Shown: positions 44,978 through 53,969 of the stretch, piece by piece
Layout of the letters: every line of letters starts with the position of its first letter
Numbering within the stretch: the first letter of the stretch is position 1
DNA from: an uncultured Bacteroidales bacterium
GTDB lineage: Bacteria > Bacteroidota > Bacteroidia > Bacteroidales > F082
Reading direction: 5' to 3'
Assembly: GCA_937896895.1 (NCBI GenBank)
Contig: CALBNV010000063.1
Span: 1 to 61,380 of the forward strand
Length of the DNA stretch: 61,380 nt
The notes under the pieces: generated by a model
Told to the model about the DNA's origin: nothing
Databases searched by the model: none
Seen by the model: only the letters and a program-made list of their open reading frames with translations
Program-made: the position numbers and the translations under genes

Positions 44978-45833
44978 TGAATCTGTCTTTGCCTCTGAAG
45001 TCTTTGATAACCGAAGTGTTGCTGAAACCATTGTCTTTGCATAATTTGACGGTTTCCGTCCCGAATCGCTCGTTGATTTCAAACCAGATGCTGCCGTCTG
45101 GCTTGAGCGTGTCTTGTGTAAAGCTGATTATTTCCCTGTAGAACAAGAGCGGGTCGTTGTCGCTGACAAACAGCGCGGTTGACGGCTCGAAGTCGAGGAC
45201 GTTAGGCCTCATGTCTTTCTTTTCGCAATCGCAGACGTATGGCGGATTGCTGACAATCACGTCGAAAGTGCGGTCGAGCTGTGGTCTTGACAAGATGTCG
45301 GCTTGGATGAAATCAACGGTGACGTGATTGGCAATGGCGTTTCTTTTCGCAACTTCCAAAGCTCCCGCTGAAATGTCAATGGCAGTTATGTGGCTGTTGC
45401 TCAGTAATTTGGCCAAACTGACGGCGATGCAGCCGCTGCCTGTGCCGATGTCCAAAACATCATAGTCGGCATTGGCATCCGTCTTGCCTTCAAATTCTTG
45501 CTTTATATGGTAAACGAGTTCCTCGGTCTCCGGCCTTGGAATAAGAACGTTTTCATCGACAAAAAAGTCCATGTCGCAGAAAACCTCTTTCCCGATTACA
45601 TACTGTACCGGACGGTTTGTGAGCAGCTCGTTGACGGATTTCTCGATGATGGCGTATTCCTGATCGTTCAGACACAATTCTGGATTCAGCGCCATGTCGA
45701 TTCTGTTTATTTTGAAATGATGCTCAAACAAAATCATAATCAATGCGTTGGCCTCGTCGAGGCTATATGTCGGCTCCAATAGTGAGGCGAAATGCTTGCG
45801 CAGAAATCTGACTGAATACGATGATTTTTCCAT
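44961..45833 (-). CDS. prmC: release factor glutamine N5-methyltransferase
   Basis: It methylates the GGQ glutamine of release factors RF1/RF2. From ATG 45833 there are 290 residues: an N-terminal helical domain (MEKSSYSVRFLRKHFASLLE), the SAM-binding motif VLDIGTGSGCIAVSLA, an acidic end DISAGALEV and the catalytic NPPY motif (VSNPPYVCDCEKKD, about 193-197). Upstream residues in the same frame (from 45881) have no family resemblance, and two -7 boxes lie within that stretch, so the shorter start is preferred. Confidence 0.92.
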   Translation of the reverse strand: MEKSSYSVRFLRKHFASLLEPTYSLDEANALIMILFEHHFKINRIDMALNPELCLNDQEYAIIEKSVNELLTNRPVQYVIGKEVFCDMDFFVDENVLIPRPETEELVYHIKQEFEGKTDANADYDVLDIGTGSGCIAVSLAKLLSNSHITAIDISAGALEVAKRNAIANHVTVDFIQADILSRPQLDRTFDVIVSNPPYVCDCEKKDMRPNVLDFEPSTALFVSDNDPLLFYREIISFTQDTLKPDGSIWFEINERFGTETVKLCKDNGFSNTSVIKDFRGKDRFIKARR

Positions 45834-45837
45834 TGCG

Positions 45838-45853
45838 CAAAAATACAAAATTA
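45838..45853 (-). promoter_or_regulatory. -7 promoter boxes of prmC
   Basis: The minus strand holds TAATTTTG (45853-45846) and TATTTTTG (45845-45838). The nearer box ends 4 bases before the ATG, so the transcript would be leaderless or have about 6 bases of leader. Confidence 0.55.
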
Positions 45854-45889
45854 CTTTCCTTGTCAATGCTGGCTGTTTCAAAAAAACAT

Positions 45890-45897
45890 TATTTTTG
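45890..45897 (+). promoter_or_regulatory. -7 promoter box of the YigZ-family gene
   Basis: TATTTTTG ends 16 bases before the ATG at 45914. The two divergent promoters (with prmC) lie within 60 bp. Confidence 0.55.
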
Positions 45898-45913
45898 CAA
45901 AAATTTTACCGTG

Positions 45914-46528
45914 ATGATGTTTGACGATACATATAAGATTGTGACGATGGCGGGCGAGGGGCTGTACAAGGAGAAGGGCAGCAAGTTCATTGCCGAGGCG
46001 TTCCCCGTCAGCTCCGAGGCGGAGGTGAAGCTGCGCGTTGCTGAGATAAAGAAGAAATATTTTGATGCCAAACATCATTGCTACGCTTTTATGATAGGGC
46101 CTGACAAATCGTGTTTCCGCTCAAGCGATGACGGCGAGCCGTCAGGCACCGCTGGCAAACCTATTCTGAATCAGATACTTTCGAAAGATGTCACGAATGT
46201 TTGTGTGGTGGTGACGAGGTATTTCGGCGGCCAGCTGCTCGGCGTCCCCGGGCTGATTAGCGCTTACAAGACATCGGCGCGTGAGGCTCTGGATAACTGC
46301 ACTGTGATTGAGAAAACCATCGACGAGGTCTATTCGTTGGAGTTCGACTATCCGTTGCTCAATGAAGTCATGAGGATTTTGAAAGATGAAAACCTTGAAC
46401 AGCAAAATCCAAGGTTTGAACTCAGGTGTTATGTGGAAGTGTCAATACGGAAAAACGATGCCGACAGGATTGTTGAAAAACTTAAGCGTTTGTTCGGAGT
46501 CGATGTAAAATACGTTAAAACAATTTAA
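45914..46528 (+). CDS. YigZ/IMPACT family protein
   Basis: The 204 residues from ATG 45914 (MMFDDTYKIVTMAGEGLYKE) carry the UPF0029/IMPACT N-terminal domain (KKKYFDAKHHCYAFMIGPD, SSDDGEPSGTAGKPIL, VVVTRYFGGQLLGVPGL) and a C-terminal ferredoxin-like DUF1949 part. The bacterial protein is related to translation regulators such as Impact/YIH1, but its molecular role is uncertain. An earlier in-frame start at 45821 is unlikely because it would span the promoter. A second ATG follows at 45917. Confidence 0.88.
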   Translation: MMFDDTYKIVTMAGEGLYKEKGSKFIAEAFPVSSEAEVKLRVAEIKKKYFDAKHHCYAFMIGPDKSCFRSSDDGEPSGTAGKPILNQILSKDVTNVCVVVTRYFGGQLLGVPGLISAYKTSAREALDNCTVIEKTIDEVYSLEFDYPLLNEVMRILKDENLEQQNPRFELRCYVEVSIRKNDADRIVEKLKRLFGVDVKYVKTI

Positions 46529-46711
46529 ATCAATTATTTGAGTGCAAAATTGAACGTTTTTTTTGATTTTGCTCGTAATATATGTAAAAAATATTTAATA
46601 TTCAACACGAAAAAATAAATTTTATTCACTTTTTTATGTTCATATTTGCAACTTGGATATTCGAGAGAAAATATTTTGTAAAGTATTGGGTTATAGATAG
46701 TTAAATAAATA
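46529..46711. other. A/T-rich region upstream of dnaA
   Basis: The 183 bp are very rich in A and T and contain no ORF. CATATTTG at 46641-46648 is a one-mismatch -7 box about 64 bases before dnaA. I found no cluster of TTATNCACA DnaA boxes here, so an origin cannot be claimed from this stretch. Confidence 0.5.
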
Positions 46712-48151
46712 ATGAACAGGGATTTGCAAACAGTTTGGAAAGAATGCCTTGCGATGATAAAAGATATCGTCCAAAAGGATTCGTACAAGACCTGGTTTGA
46801 ACCGATTGTGCCGGTGAAACTTGAAGGGTCTCTCCTTACTATTATGGTGCCGACCTTGTTTTATTACGAATATCTTGAAACTCATTTTATCAGTGAGCTT
46901 AGCACAACGATTCGCAGGGTTTTGGGTCCGAATGCTCGCCTTGAATATAACATCGTGATGGATCAGGACGTCAACAAGCCTGTCGTAATGGTTCAGCCGT
47001 CCGTTGACCGCACGAACACTCAGAATCCACCGAAGCAGATCCAGATTGACTTCGACAAAAGCGAGTCGAAGATACATAATCCTTTTGTGTTTCCAGGCAT
47101 CAAGAAGATCAATATTGAGTCGAACCTGAATGAGAATTATTCGTTTGACAATTTTATTGTCGGCGAGTGCAACCGTGTGGCTTATCAGGCAGGGCTGGCG
47201 ATTGCCAAGAACCCGGGACGCACGTCGTTCAACCCGATGTTCATCTTCAGCCCGACCGGTATGGGCAAGACCCACATCGCACAGGCGATAGGACTTGAGA
47301 CGAAGAAATATCATCCTGAACTTACGGTGCTGTATGTCAATGCGGAGCAGTTCATCATGCAGTTCATGGCTTCATGCCGAAACAACAATTCAAAGACTAA
47401 CAGCCGCAACGATTTCGTGCATTTCTATCAGATGATGGACGTGCTCATCGTTGATGACATACAGTTTATGGCTGGCAAAAACGCCACACAGGAGGCTTTC
47501 TTCCACATATTCAACCACCTGCAGCAGGCTGGAAAACAACTCATCTTCACTTGTGACAAGCCGCCGGCGGAACTGAAAGACATGGAACAGCGACTGATTT
47601 CACGCTTTAAATGGGGACTGTCGGTCGAGATGTCAATGCCTGACGTCGATACGCGCTGCAACATCCTGAAACGCAAGGCATACAGCGAGGGCGTTGATCT
47701 TCCGGACGAAGTGGTGAGTTATGTTGCGGAACATATCAAGACAAACATCCGTGAGATGGAAGGTTTCCTCATCTCGCTCGTGGCGCAGTCATCGCTGAAC
47801 AAGAAGGCTATCAACGTCAACCTTGCCAAACAGATGGTTGAACGTTTTGTGAACAGTTCAAACCGCGAGATAACAATCAACTACATTATCAACGTTGTGT
47901 GTGACGAGATGGGCACTTCCCAGACGGATTTCTTCACTTCGTCGCGGAAGCGCAACGTGGTTCAGGCACGTCAGCTCTCGATGTATTTCGCGAAGAAATA
48001 TACGAAGTTGTCGCTCAATATTATAGGCGAACAATGCGGCGGCAAAGACCACGCGACGGTGATACATGCGATAAAGACTGTCGCAAACATGCTTGAGACC
48101 GACAAACAGTTTAAGATGTTGTCGGAGAATATTGAACGTAATTTTCAGTAA
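46712..48151 (+). CDS. dnaA: chromosomal replication initiator protein DnaA
   Basis: It unwinds the replication origin. The 479 residues show domain I (about 1-80; WKECLAMIKDIVQKDSYKTW, KLEGSLLTIMVPTLFYYEYL), a linker, the AAA+ domain III (about 140-350; Walker A SPTGMGKTH, Walker B DVLIVDDIQFM, FTCDKPPAEL), and domain IV with the DNA-binding signature KDHATVIHAIKTV. The first Gly of the usual Walker A (GxxGxGKT) is Ser here (SPTGMGKT). dnaN is not adjacent, which is common in Bacteroidota. Confidence 0.96.
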   Translation: MNRDLQTVWKECLAMIKDIVQKDSYKTWFEPIVPVKLEGSLLTIMVPTLFYYEYLETHFISELSTTIRRVLGPNARLEYNIVMDQDVNKPVVMVQPSVDRTNTQNPPKQIQIDFDKSESKIHNPFVFPGIKKINIESNLNENYSFDNFIVGECNRVAYQAGLAIAKNPGRTSFNPMFIFSPTGMGKTHIAQAIGLETKKYHPELTVLYVNAEQFIMQFMASCRNNNSKTNSRNDFVHFYQMMDVLIVDDIQFMAGKNATQEAFFHIFNHLQQAGKQLIFTCDKPPAELKDMEQRLISRFKWGLSVEMSMPDVDTRCNILKRKAYSEGVDLPDEVVSYVAEHIKTNIREMEGFLISLVAQSSLNKKAINVNLAKQMVERFVNSSNREITINYIINVVCDEMGTSQTDFFTSSRKRNVVQARQLSMYFAKKYTKLSLNIIGEQCGGKDHATVIHAIKTVANMLETDKQFKMLSENIERNFQ

Positions 48152-48157
48152 ATAACT

Positions 48158-48895
48158 ATGAACCAGCAATTTGGCAAGTTGTATCTCATCCCAGCCCTGC
48201 TTGGCGCGACAAACGCCGAACAGGTCATTCCGGCTGGAACGCTGGAAGTGGTCAGGACGTTGAGATTTTTCGTGGTGGAGAACGTCCGCACGGCTCGGCG
48301 TATGCTGAGCAAGATGCAGATGCCTTGCCCTATTGATGAACTGGAATTTGTTGAGCTCGACAAACATAATCCCGGTAATCTTGACCTGATGACATACCTC
48401 GGCCCTGCACTCGAAGGTCACGACATCGGCGTGATGTCGGAGGCCGGCACGCCGTGTGTGGCCGACCCGGGTGCGCTCGTCGTCGAGCTTGCACATCAGG
48501 CGGGAGTTCAGGTCGTGCCGCTCACCGGACCTAACGCTATGATTCTCGCGCTGATGGCTTCGGGCTTCAACGGGCAGTCGTTTGCGTTTCACGGCTATCT
48601 GCCTATAAAAAATCCCGAACGTGTCCAGAAAATAAAGGCGTTGGAACGTCAGTCGCAGGCAAACGACGAGACGGAGCTGTTCATCGAGACACCGTTCCGC
48701 AACAACGCCATGATTGAGGAATTGGTGAGAAACTGTCATCCTGACACCATGCTCTGTGTGGCGTGCGACATCACGATGCCGGACGAGAAAATCGTCAGTA
48801 AACCTATATCAGATTGGAAATCAATAAAATACGACTGGAACAAGAAACCGGCGGTGTTTTTGATATACAGTAATAAATTCAGAAAAAAATATTAA
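48158..48895 (+). CDS. RsmI-like SAM-dependent methyltransferase (tetrapyrrole-methylase fold)
   Basis: The 245 residues contain the TP-methylase fold: GKLYLIPALLGATN in place of LYLVATPIGN, VVENVRTARRML, the SAM loop MSEAGTPCVADPG, and VVPLTGPNAMILALMASGF. These are signatures of RsmI, which 2'-O-methylates C1402 of 16S rRNA. The N-terminal motif and the missing RsmI C-terminal part suggest the shorter Bacteroidota paralogue rather than RsmI itself. It lies 6 bp after dnaA and 2 bp before the next gene, so the three may be cotranscribed. The target is unknown. Confidence 0.82.
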   Translation: MNQQFGKLYLIPALLGATNAEQVIPAGTLEVVRTLRFFVVENVRTARRMLSKMQMPCPIDELEFVELDKHNPGNLDLMTYLGPALEGHDIGVMSEAGTPCVADPGALVVELAHQAGVQVVPLTGPNAMILALMASGFNGQSFAFHGYLPIKNPERVQKIKALERQSQANDETELFIETPFRNNAMIEELVRNCHPDTMLCVACDITMPDEKIVSKPISDWKSIKYDWNKKPAVFLIYSNKFRKKY

Positions 48896-48897
48896 TC

Positions 48898-49218
48898 ATG
48901 AGAAACTTGACAAAAGACGAATTCAGGACTTATTGCTTGCTTTTTGCGGCAAATGCAGATTTCAACATTACCAAACAGGAGATAATCGCCATCGGCGCGA
49001 AGATTGACCCTGAGGATTTCGTGCGTGTGTACAACTGGTTTGAGGCTGACAGCGACGCAGACCGTGTGGAGACGATTATGGCCAACAAGGTTCATTACAT
49101 CAAGAATGAAGATGACAAACAGAACCTCATCAAAGAGTTGAAAGAGGTGTTTTTCGCCGACGGAGTGTTCGACTCGGTCGAAAAGAGTATCTTCTTTATG
49201 CTGAAGAAGGTTTTGTAA
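48898..49218 (+). CDS. small all-helical acidic protein, possibly TerB-like
   Basis: The 106 residues (MRNLTKDEFRTYCLLFAANA start) are predicted mostly helical, with charged, regularly spaced hydrophobic positions and FFADGVFDSVEKSIFFML near the end. The DxxxxxxE spacing recalls the tellurite-resistance TerB fold, but the match is weak. There is no signal peptide or membrane helix. It is the last gene of dnaA-methylase and is followed by a strong terminator. The function is unknown. Confidence 0.65.
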   Translation: MRNLTKDEFRTYCLLFAANADFNITKQEIIAIGAKIDPEDFVRVYNWFEADSDADRVETIMANKVHYIKNEDDKQNLIKELKEVFFADGVFDSVEKSIFFMLKKVL

Positions 49219-49236
49219 ATGCTTTTGACATCAACA

Positions 49237-49277
49237 AACAAGAAAGACTTCCAAAAATATGGAAGTCTTTCTTTTGT
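49237..49277 (+). terminator. terminator after the TerB-like gene
   Basis: AAGAAAGACTTCC and GGAAGTCTTTCTT form a perfect 13-bp stem with an 8-base loop, followed by TTGTTTATT. It also lies between convergent genes. Confidence 0.9.
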
Positions 49278-49286
49278 TTATTAATC

Positions 49287-49329
49287 GGAGTGTTGAGAAT
49301 AACTCCACTCTCAACACTCCAGACTCAAC
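49287..49329 (-). repeat. GAGTGTTGAGA repeat forming a hairpin after the POT gene
   Basis: GGAGTGTTGAGA (49287-49298) and TCTCAACACTCC (49309-49320) are a perfect 12-bp inverted repeat, and a further CTCAACA follows at 49323-49329. On the coding strand of the POT gene it begins right after the stop codon. It is a member of the stop-adjacent repeat family and could terminate that gene. Confidence 0.82.
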
Positions 49330-49331
49330 AT

Positions 49332-51062
49332 TTATTGTGTAACTCTTTCGAGCCATTTCACCATGCCGAACATGACTGTCATGGAGACGAGGCAGATGGC
49401 GAGGAACACGCCCCAGCACTGCCAGATTGGCCACGCATTCAGCATGATAGGTCCGACGAAGATGAAGAGGTTGCCGATAGCCGTTGCGCCGAGCCACAGC
49501 CCCTGGCAGAGACCGACCATGTGACGCGGAGCGACCTTCGAGACGAATGAAAGTCCGAGAGGGCTGATGAACAGTTCCGCGACTGTGAGGAAGAAGTATG
49601 TGACAATCATCACCCACGGGGCGGCTTTCGCCAATCCTGCGGTTGCCATTTCTGAGATGCTCATCTCACGGAATGCGTCGCCTGAAGGATAGTTGCATAC
49701 GATGGAGAAAACCATTAGGAACAGATATGCACAGCCTGCAATGCCCATGCCATACGCGATCTTGCGTGGTGTTGACACCGGTTTGCCTTTGCGTGCCAGC
49801 ATTGCGAAAACGCCCATCACGAGAGGGGTGAGGATGATGACGAACAACGGGTTGAGAGCCTGCCAGATTTCAGGGGCGACCTGGTCGGAGTTGACGAAGT
49901 CGCGGGCGAACACTGACAGCGACTGTCCGTTCTGGTGGAATGAGAGCCAGAAGAAAACCGCAATGCCGAGCACTGCGAAGAGAGCTGCCATGCGTTGCTT
50001 GATTTCCTTGGCCATCGCCATCTTCTCTTCTTCTGTGTATCCAACTGCCTGTGCAGCAACCTTTTTGCTCGGCTGCGGGAACTGTTTCTTCTGTGTGAAG
50101 AAAATCACCAGGGAGATTAACATCGCAATGACAGAGATGATGAATGACCAGTGAACACCTTGGTTGAAGGTGAGGATGTAGTCGGAACAGAACTTGGTCT
50201 GGTTGTCGAGCATGGCCGGGTCCAGAACCACGTTTTGTGATGTCTCGAGGAATTTCTGCGTGAGGTCAACGACTTTGCCTTCATCGTTCGTGTAAACGAG
50301 TGTGTTGTTTATGAACCTGTGGCAAAGGCCTGACATGTCTGCGTTATAGATGAAGTTGTGTGCTTTCAGCCACCATTCGCGGAGCATGGGGGCCACAAAC
50401 GGGGCGATGACACCGCCGATGTTGATGAACACGTAGAAGATCTGGAAGCCGGCGTCGCGTTTGTCTTTCGCCTGCGCGAGAGCATCCGGGCCTTTCTTCG
50501 CCGCCTCGGCCTCGAAGTTGTCGTACATCTGACCGACGAGAGCCTGAAGGTTGCCTTTGAAGAGACCGTTACCGAATGCTATGCAGAGAAGTGCAAAGCA
50601 GGTGAAGATCAGAATCCCCCACCATGCGCCGCCATTGTCAAGGATGAGACCGTCAGTGGTCTTGCTGAACAACGGAATAGCCATCCCGACATAGCCGAGA
50701 GCCATGATGATGAGACCCCACTGTATGGTCTTGTTGTAGTTCTGTGTCCTGTCGGCGATGATGCCGCCAACCAAACTCAAAACGTAGATTCCGAAGTAGA
50801 ACACTGAGTAAATCAAGCCGGCTGTGCCGTCAGACAATCCGAACTTCGAAACGATGAACAACAGAAGGATAGCGTTCATGATGTAGTAGCCGAAACGCTC
50901 GCCCATGTTACTTAATGCTGCGGCTATCAAGCCTTTAGGGTGCTCTTTCTTGGCTTTGACAAGATAAAATGCCAAGAACGGAATCACCACAATGAGAATG
51001 GCAACCAAAATCACCAACGTGGTGTGAGTGTGCCAAAGATTCGCAATTGATAATGATGTCAT
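49332..51062 (-). CDS. proton-dependent oligopeptide transporter (POT/PTR family)
   Basis: It imports di- and tripeptides with protons across the inner membrane. The 576 residues form about 12-14 membrane helices. The POT signature is visible: ALSNMGERFGYYIMNAILLLF (the ExxERFxYY proton motif, here MGERFGYY) and GLIYSVFYFGIYVLSLVGGI. Near the C-terminus VAELFISPLGLSFVSKVAP matches the second PTR signature. The long soluble insert near the middle is normal for Bacteroidota members. It is single and has its own promoter. Confidence 0.9.
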   Translation of the reverse strand: MTSLSIANLWHTHTTLVILVAILIVVIPFLAFYLVKAKKEHPKGLIAAALSNMGERFGYYIMNAILLLFIVSKFGLSDGTAGLIYSVFYFGIYVLSLVGGIIADRTQNYNKTIQWGLIIMALGYVGMAIPLFSKTTDGLILDNGGAWWGILIFTCFALLCIAFGNGLFKGNLQALVGQMYDNFEAEAAKKGPDALAQAKDKRDAGFQIFYVFINIGGVIAPFVAPMLREWWLKAHNFIYNADMSGLCHRFINNTLVYTNDEGKVVDLTQKFLETSQNVVLDPAMLDNQTKFCSDYILTFNQGVHWSFIISVIAMLISLVIFFTQKKQFPQPSKKVAAQAVGYTEEEKMAMAKEIKQRMAALFAVLGIAVFFWLSFHQNGQSLSVFARDFVNSDQVAPEIWQALNPLFVIILTPLVMGVFAMLARKGKPVSTPRKIAYGMGIAGCAYLFLMVFSIVCNYPSGDAFREMSISEMATAGLAKAAPWVMIVTYFFLTVAELFISPLGLSFVSKVAPRHMVGLCQGLWLGATAIGNLFIFVGPIMLNAWPIWQCWGVFLAICLVSMTVMFGMVKWLERVTQ

Positions 51063-51122
51063 TTGATGAAAATTTAATTTAACTTATTTTTTTGACTTTA
51101 GATTTTCGTACAAAATGAACCA

Positions 51123-51130
51123 CAAAAATA
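51123..51130 (-). promoter_or_regulatory. -7 promoter box of the POT gene
   Basis: The minus strand reads TATTTTTG; the leader to the ATG at 51062 would be about 55 bases. Confidence 0.5.
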
Positions 51131-51211
51131 GGAAATTTTTCGACATCTCCAACGAGAAATTGATTTATTGGACAAATTCTTCATTTTATTTAAAAAAGTG
51201 ATGTTTTCGTC

Positions 51212-51240
51212 TTGATAAAGCGGGAAAATTTGTATTTTTG
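51212..51240 (+). promoter_or_regulatory. promoter of valS
   Basis: TTG (51212-51214) and TATTTTTG (51233-51240) are 18 bases apart and lie just before the valS start at 51266. This argues against the in-frame upstream start at 51212. Confidence 0.6.
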
Positions 51241-51265
51241 CAAGTTTATTGAAAATTATCTAAAA

Positions 51266-53893
51266 ATGGAAATATCAAGCAAATACAGTCCGCAGACTAC
51301 CGAAGAGAAATGGTACGAGCATTGGATGAACAGGAGTTATTTTCATTCAACTCCCGATGAACGTGAACCTTACACCATCGTGATTCCGCCTCCGAATGTG
51401 ACAGGCGTGCTTCACATGGGACACATGTTGAACAACACAATCCAAGACGTCCTCGTCCGCCGCGCACGTATGCAGGGCAAGAACGCATGCTGGGTTCCAG
51501 GCACCGACCACGCCTCAATAGCAACGGAAGCTAAGGTTGTCAATAAGTTAGCTCAACAGGGCATCAAGAAAACCGACATCGGACGCGAGAAGTTCCTCGA
51601 ACACGCCTGGGACTGGACTCACGAACACGGCGGCATCATACTGAAACAGCTCCGCAAACTCGGTGCTTCATGCGACTGGGACCGCACCTCGTTCACGATG
51701 GACGAGACACGCAGCAAGAGCGTCATCCATGTCTTCTGCGACTTATATAATAAAGGTCTCATTTACCGCGGCGTCCGCATGGTCAACTGGGATCCGAAGG
51801 CACTCACCGCGCTGAGCGACGAGGAAGTGGTCTATAAAGACGAACACAGCAAACTTTTCTACTTGAGATATAAAATCGAAGGCGAAGACGGCTGCGCAAT
51901 CGTGGCGACGACACGTCCGGAGACAATCATGGGCGACACTGCCATGTGCATAAACCCCAATGACCCTAAAAATCAACATCTTAAAGGTAAGAAAGTCATC
52001 GTTCCGTTGGTGAACCGCGTGATTCCGGTCATCGAAGACGAATACGTTGACATCGAGTTTGGCACCGGCTGCCTGAAAGTCACTCCGGCGCATGACGTGA
52101 ACGACTATATGCTCGGCGAGAAACATAACCTTCAGAGCATCAACATCTTCAACGATGACGCCACTATCAGCGAGGCTGCCGGAATGTATGTCGGAATGAC
52201 GCGTGAGGATGTCCGCAAGCAGATTGTCAAAGACCTCGCGGAGGCGAATCTCCTTGAGAAGGTTGAAGACTATAATAATAAGGTGGGCTATTCGGAGCGC
52301 ACCAACGTCCCGATTGAGCCGAAACTCTCGATGCAGTGGTTCCTTAAGATGGAACATCTCGCGAAGATCGCACTCGAACCTGTCGAGAAAGGCGAGATAC
52401 AGTTCTATCCTGCGAAATATGTGAACCTTTACCGTCACTGGCTCGAAAACATCAAAGACTGGTGCATCAGTCGTCAGCTTTGGTGGGGACATCAGATTCC
52501 GGCTTACTATCTGCCGGAAGGCGGCTACGTCGTCGCCGAGACTGCTGAAGAGGCTCTTCGTCTCGCAAAAGAGAAAACTGGAAACAATAACTTGACACTT
52601 AATGACTTACGTCAGGACAGCGACTGCTTGGACACATGGTTCAGCTCATGGCTGTGGCCGATGTCGCTCTTCAACGGAGTCATGGATCCGGAAAATCCTG
52701 AATTTAAATATTATTATTCGACAAACGACCTCATCACGGCTCCCGACATCATCTTCTTCTGGGTCGCCAGAATGATCATGGCGGGTGAGGAATATACCGG
52801 GAAAGTCCCGTTCCATAACGTGTATTTCACTGGTATTGTGAGAGATAAGCTCGGTCGTAAGATGTCAAAATCGCTTGGCAACTCGCCCGACCCGATTGAA
52901 CTCATCGAGACTTTCGGCGCCGACGGCGTGCGCATGGGTATGCTTCTCACGGCTCCGGCGGGCAACGACATCCCGTTTGACACGGCTCTGTGCGAGCAGG
53001 GACGTAACTTCTGCAACAAGATCTGGAACGCACTCCGCCTCGTGAAAGGCTGGAGCGTCGATGAAAACGCAGTCCAGCCGGAGACCGCAAAGATGGCGGT
53101 GAAATGGTTCGATGCCCGTTTCAATCAGGTGCTTGCGGAAATGAACGACAACTTCGACAAATATCGCCTCTCTGATGCTTTGATGGGTATCTACAAACTC
53201 ATCTGGGACGACTTCTGCTCATGGTATCTTGAGATGGTGAAAGCCCCGATGGGTCAGGCTGTCGATGGCGTAACTTACAGAGCCACAGTGACTTTCTATG
53301 AAAATCTCATGAAGCTGCTGCATCCGTTCATGCCGTTCATCACAGAAGAGATTTATCATTTCCTTGGTGAAAGAAACGAAGGCGACGACATCATAATAGC
53401 CCAGCAACCGAAACAGAAAGATATTGACAATCAGGTTCTTGCGCAGTTTGAAATAACAATGGATGTCATCAATAACATCCGTAAGATCCGTGCTGAAAAG
53501 AATATTCCATTCAAGGAAGCCATTGACCTCGTCGTTGTTGACAACGGCAATGTCGGCAAGGACTTTGACTGCATCATAGAGAAGTTAACTAATGTAAAAT
53601 CAATCTCTTACGTTGCCGAAAAGCCTCAAGACGCGTTCGGTTTCCTTGTCCGTTCGATGGAATATTTCATTCCTGTGACGGATTCTGTCGATACTGAAGC
53701 CGAGCTGAAGAAACTCGAGGAAGAGTTGAAGTACGCACAAGGTTTCTTGAAATCGGTTGAGGCGAAACTCTCAAACGAGAAGTTCGTGAACGGCGCACCG
53801 GCGGCTGTCGTCGAGAAGGAACGCAAGAAAAAAGCCGACGTTGAAGCCAAGATAGCGGTCATCGAGCAACAGATGGCGGCGTTGAGGAAATAG
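51266..53893 (+). CDS. valS: valine--tRNA ligase
   Basis: It charges tRNA-Val. From ATG 51266 there are 875 residues, the normal length. The class I motifs are HMGH at 50-53 (in GVLHMGHMLN) and KMSKS at 532-536 (GRKMSKSLGN). The editing domain (about 180-350; TTRPETIMGDTAM), an anticodon-binding domain and a C-terminal coiled coil (about 810-875; LKKLEEELKYAQGFLKSVEA) follow. The ValRS-specific TVVIPPPNVTG-type start (YTIVIPPPNVTG) excludes IleRS and LeuRS. It is monocistronic. Confidence 0.97.
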   Translation: MEISSKYSPQTTEEKWYEHWMNRSYFHSTPDEREPYTIVIPPPNVTGVLHMGHMLNNTIQDVLVRRARMQGKNACWVPGTDHASIATEAKVVNKLAQQGIKKTDIGREKFLEHAWDWTHEHGGIILKQLRKLGASCDWDRTSFTMDETRSKSVIHVFCDLYNKGLIYRGVRMVNWDPKALTALSDEEVVYKDEHSKLFYLRYKIEGEDGCAIVATTRPETIMGDTAMCINPNDPKNQHLKGKKVIVPLVNRVIPVIEDEYVDIEFGTGCLKVTPAHDVNDYMLGEKHNLQSINIFNDDATISEAAGMYVGMTREDVRKQIVKDLAEANLLEKVEDYNNKVGYSERTNVPIEPKLSMQWFLKMEHLAKIALEPVEKGEIQFYPAKYVNLYRHWLENIKDWCISRQLWWGHQIPAYYLPEGGYVVAETAEEALRLAKEKTGNNNLTLNDLRQDSDCLDTWFSSWLWPMSLFNGVMDPENPEFKYYYSTNDLITAPDIIFFWVARMIMAGEEYTGKVPFHNVYFTGIVRDKLGRKMSKSLGNSPDPIELIETFGADGVRMGMLLTAPAGNDIPFDTALCEQGRNFCNKIWNALRLVKGWSVDENAVQPETAKMAVKWFDARFNQVLAEMNDNFDKYRLSDALMGIYKLIWDDFCSWYLEMVKAPMGQAVDGVTYRATVTFYENLMKLLHPFMPFITEEIYHFLGERNEGDDIIIAQQPKQKDIDNQVLAQFEITMDVINNIRKIRAEKNIPFKEAIDLVVVDNGNVGKDFDCIIEKLTNVKSISYVAEKPQDAFGFLVRSMEYFIPVTDSVDTEAELKKLEEELKYAQGFLKSVEAKLSNEKFVNGAPAAVVEKERKKKADVEAKIAVIEQQMAALRK

Positions 53894-53920
53894 TTGAGAG
53901 ATAAAAGGTTAGAGAGACTG
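53894..53920 (+). repeat. short GAGAG/TTAGAG repeat after valS
   Basis: After the valS stop the coding strand reads TAGTTGAGAGATAAAAGGTT then AGAGAG, resembling the other stop-adjacent arrays but short and degenerate. Confidence 0.6.
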
Positions 53921-53964
53921 ACGTAGGTTGTCATTCAAGATGTAATGAATTGACAGCCTGCGTC
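53920..53964. terminator. terminator between valS and the LUD gene (convergent)
   Basis: GACGTAGGTTGTCATTC and GAATTGACAGCCTGCGTC pair with two mismatches and one bulge around AAGATGTAAT. A T-rich stretch follows on the plus strand. It could serve both converging genes. Confidence 0.7.
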
Positions 53965-53969
53965 GCATT

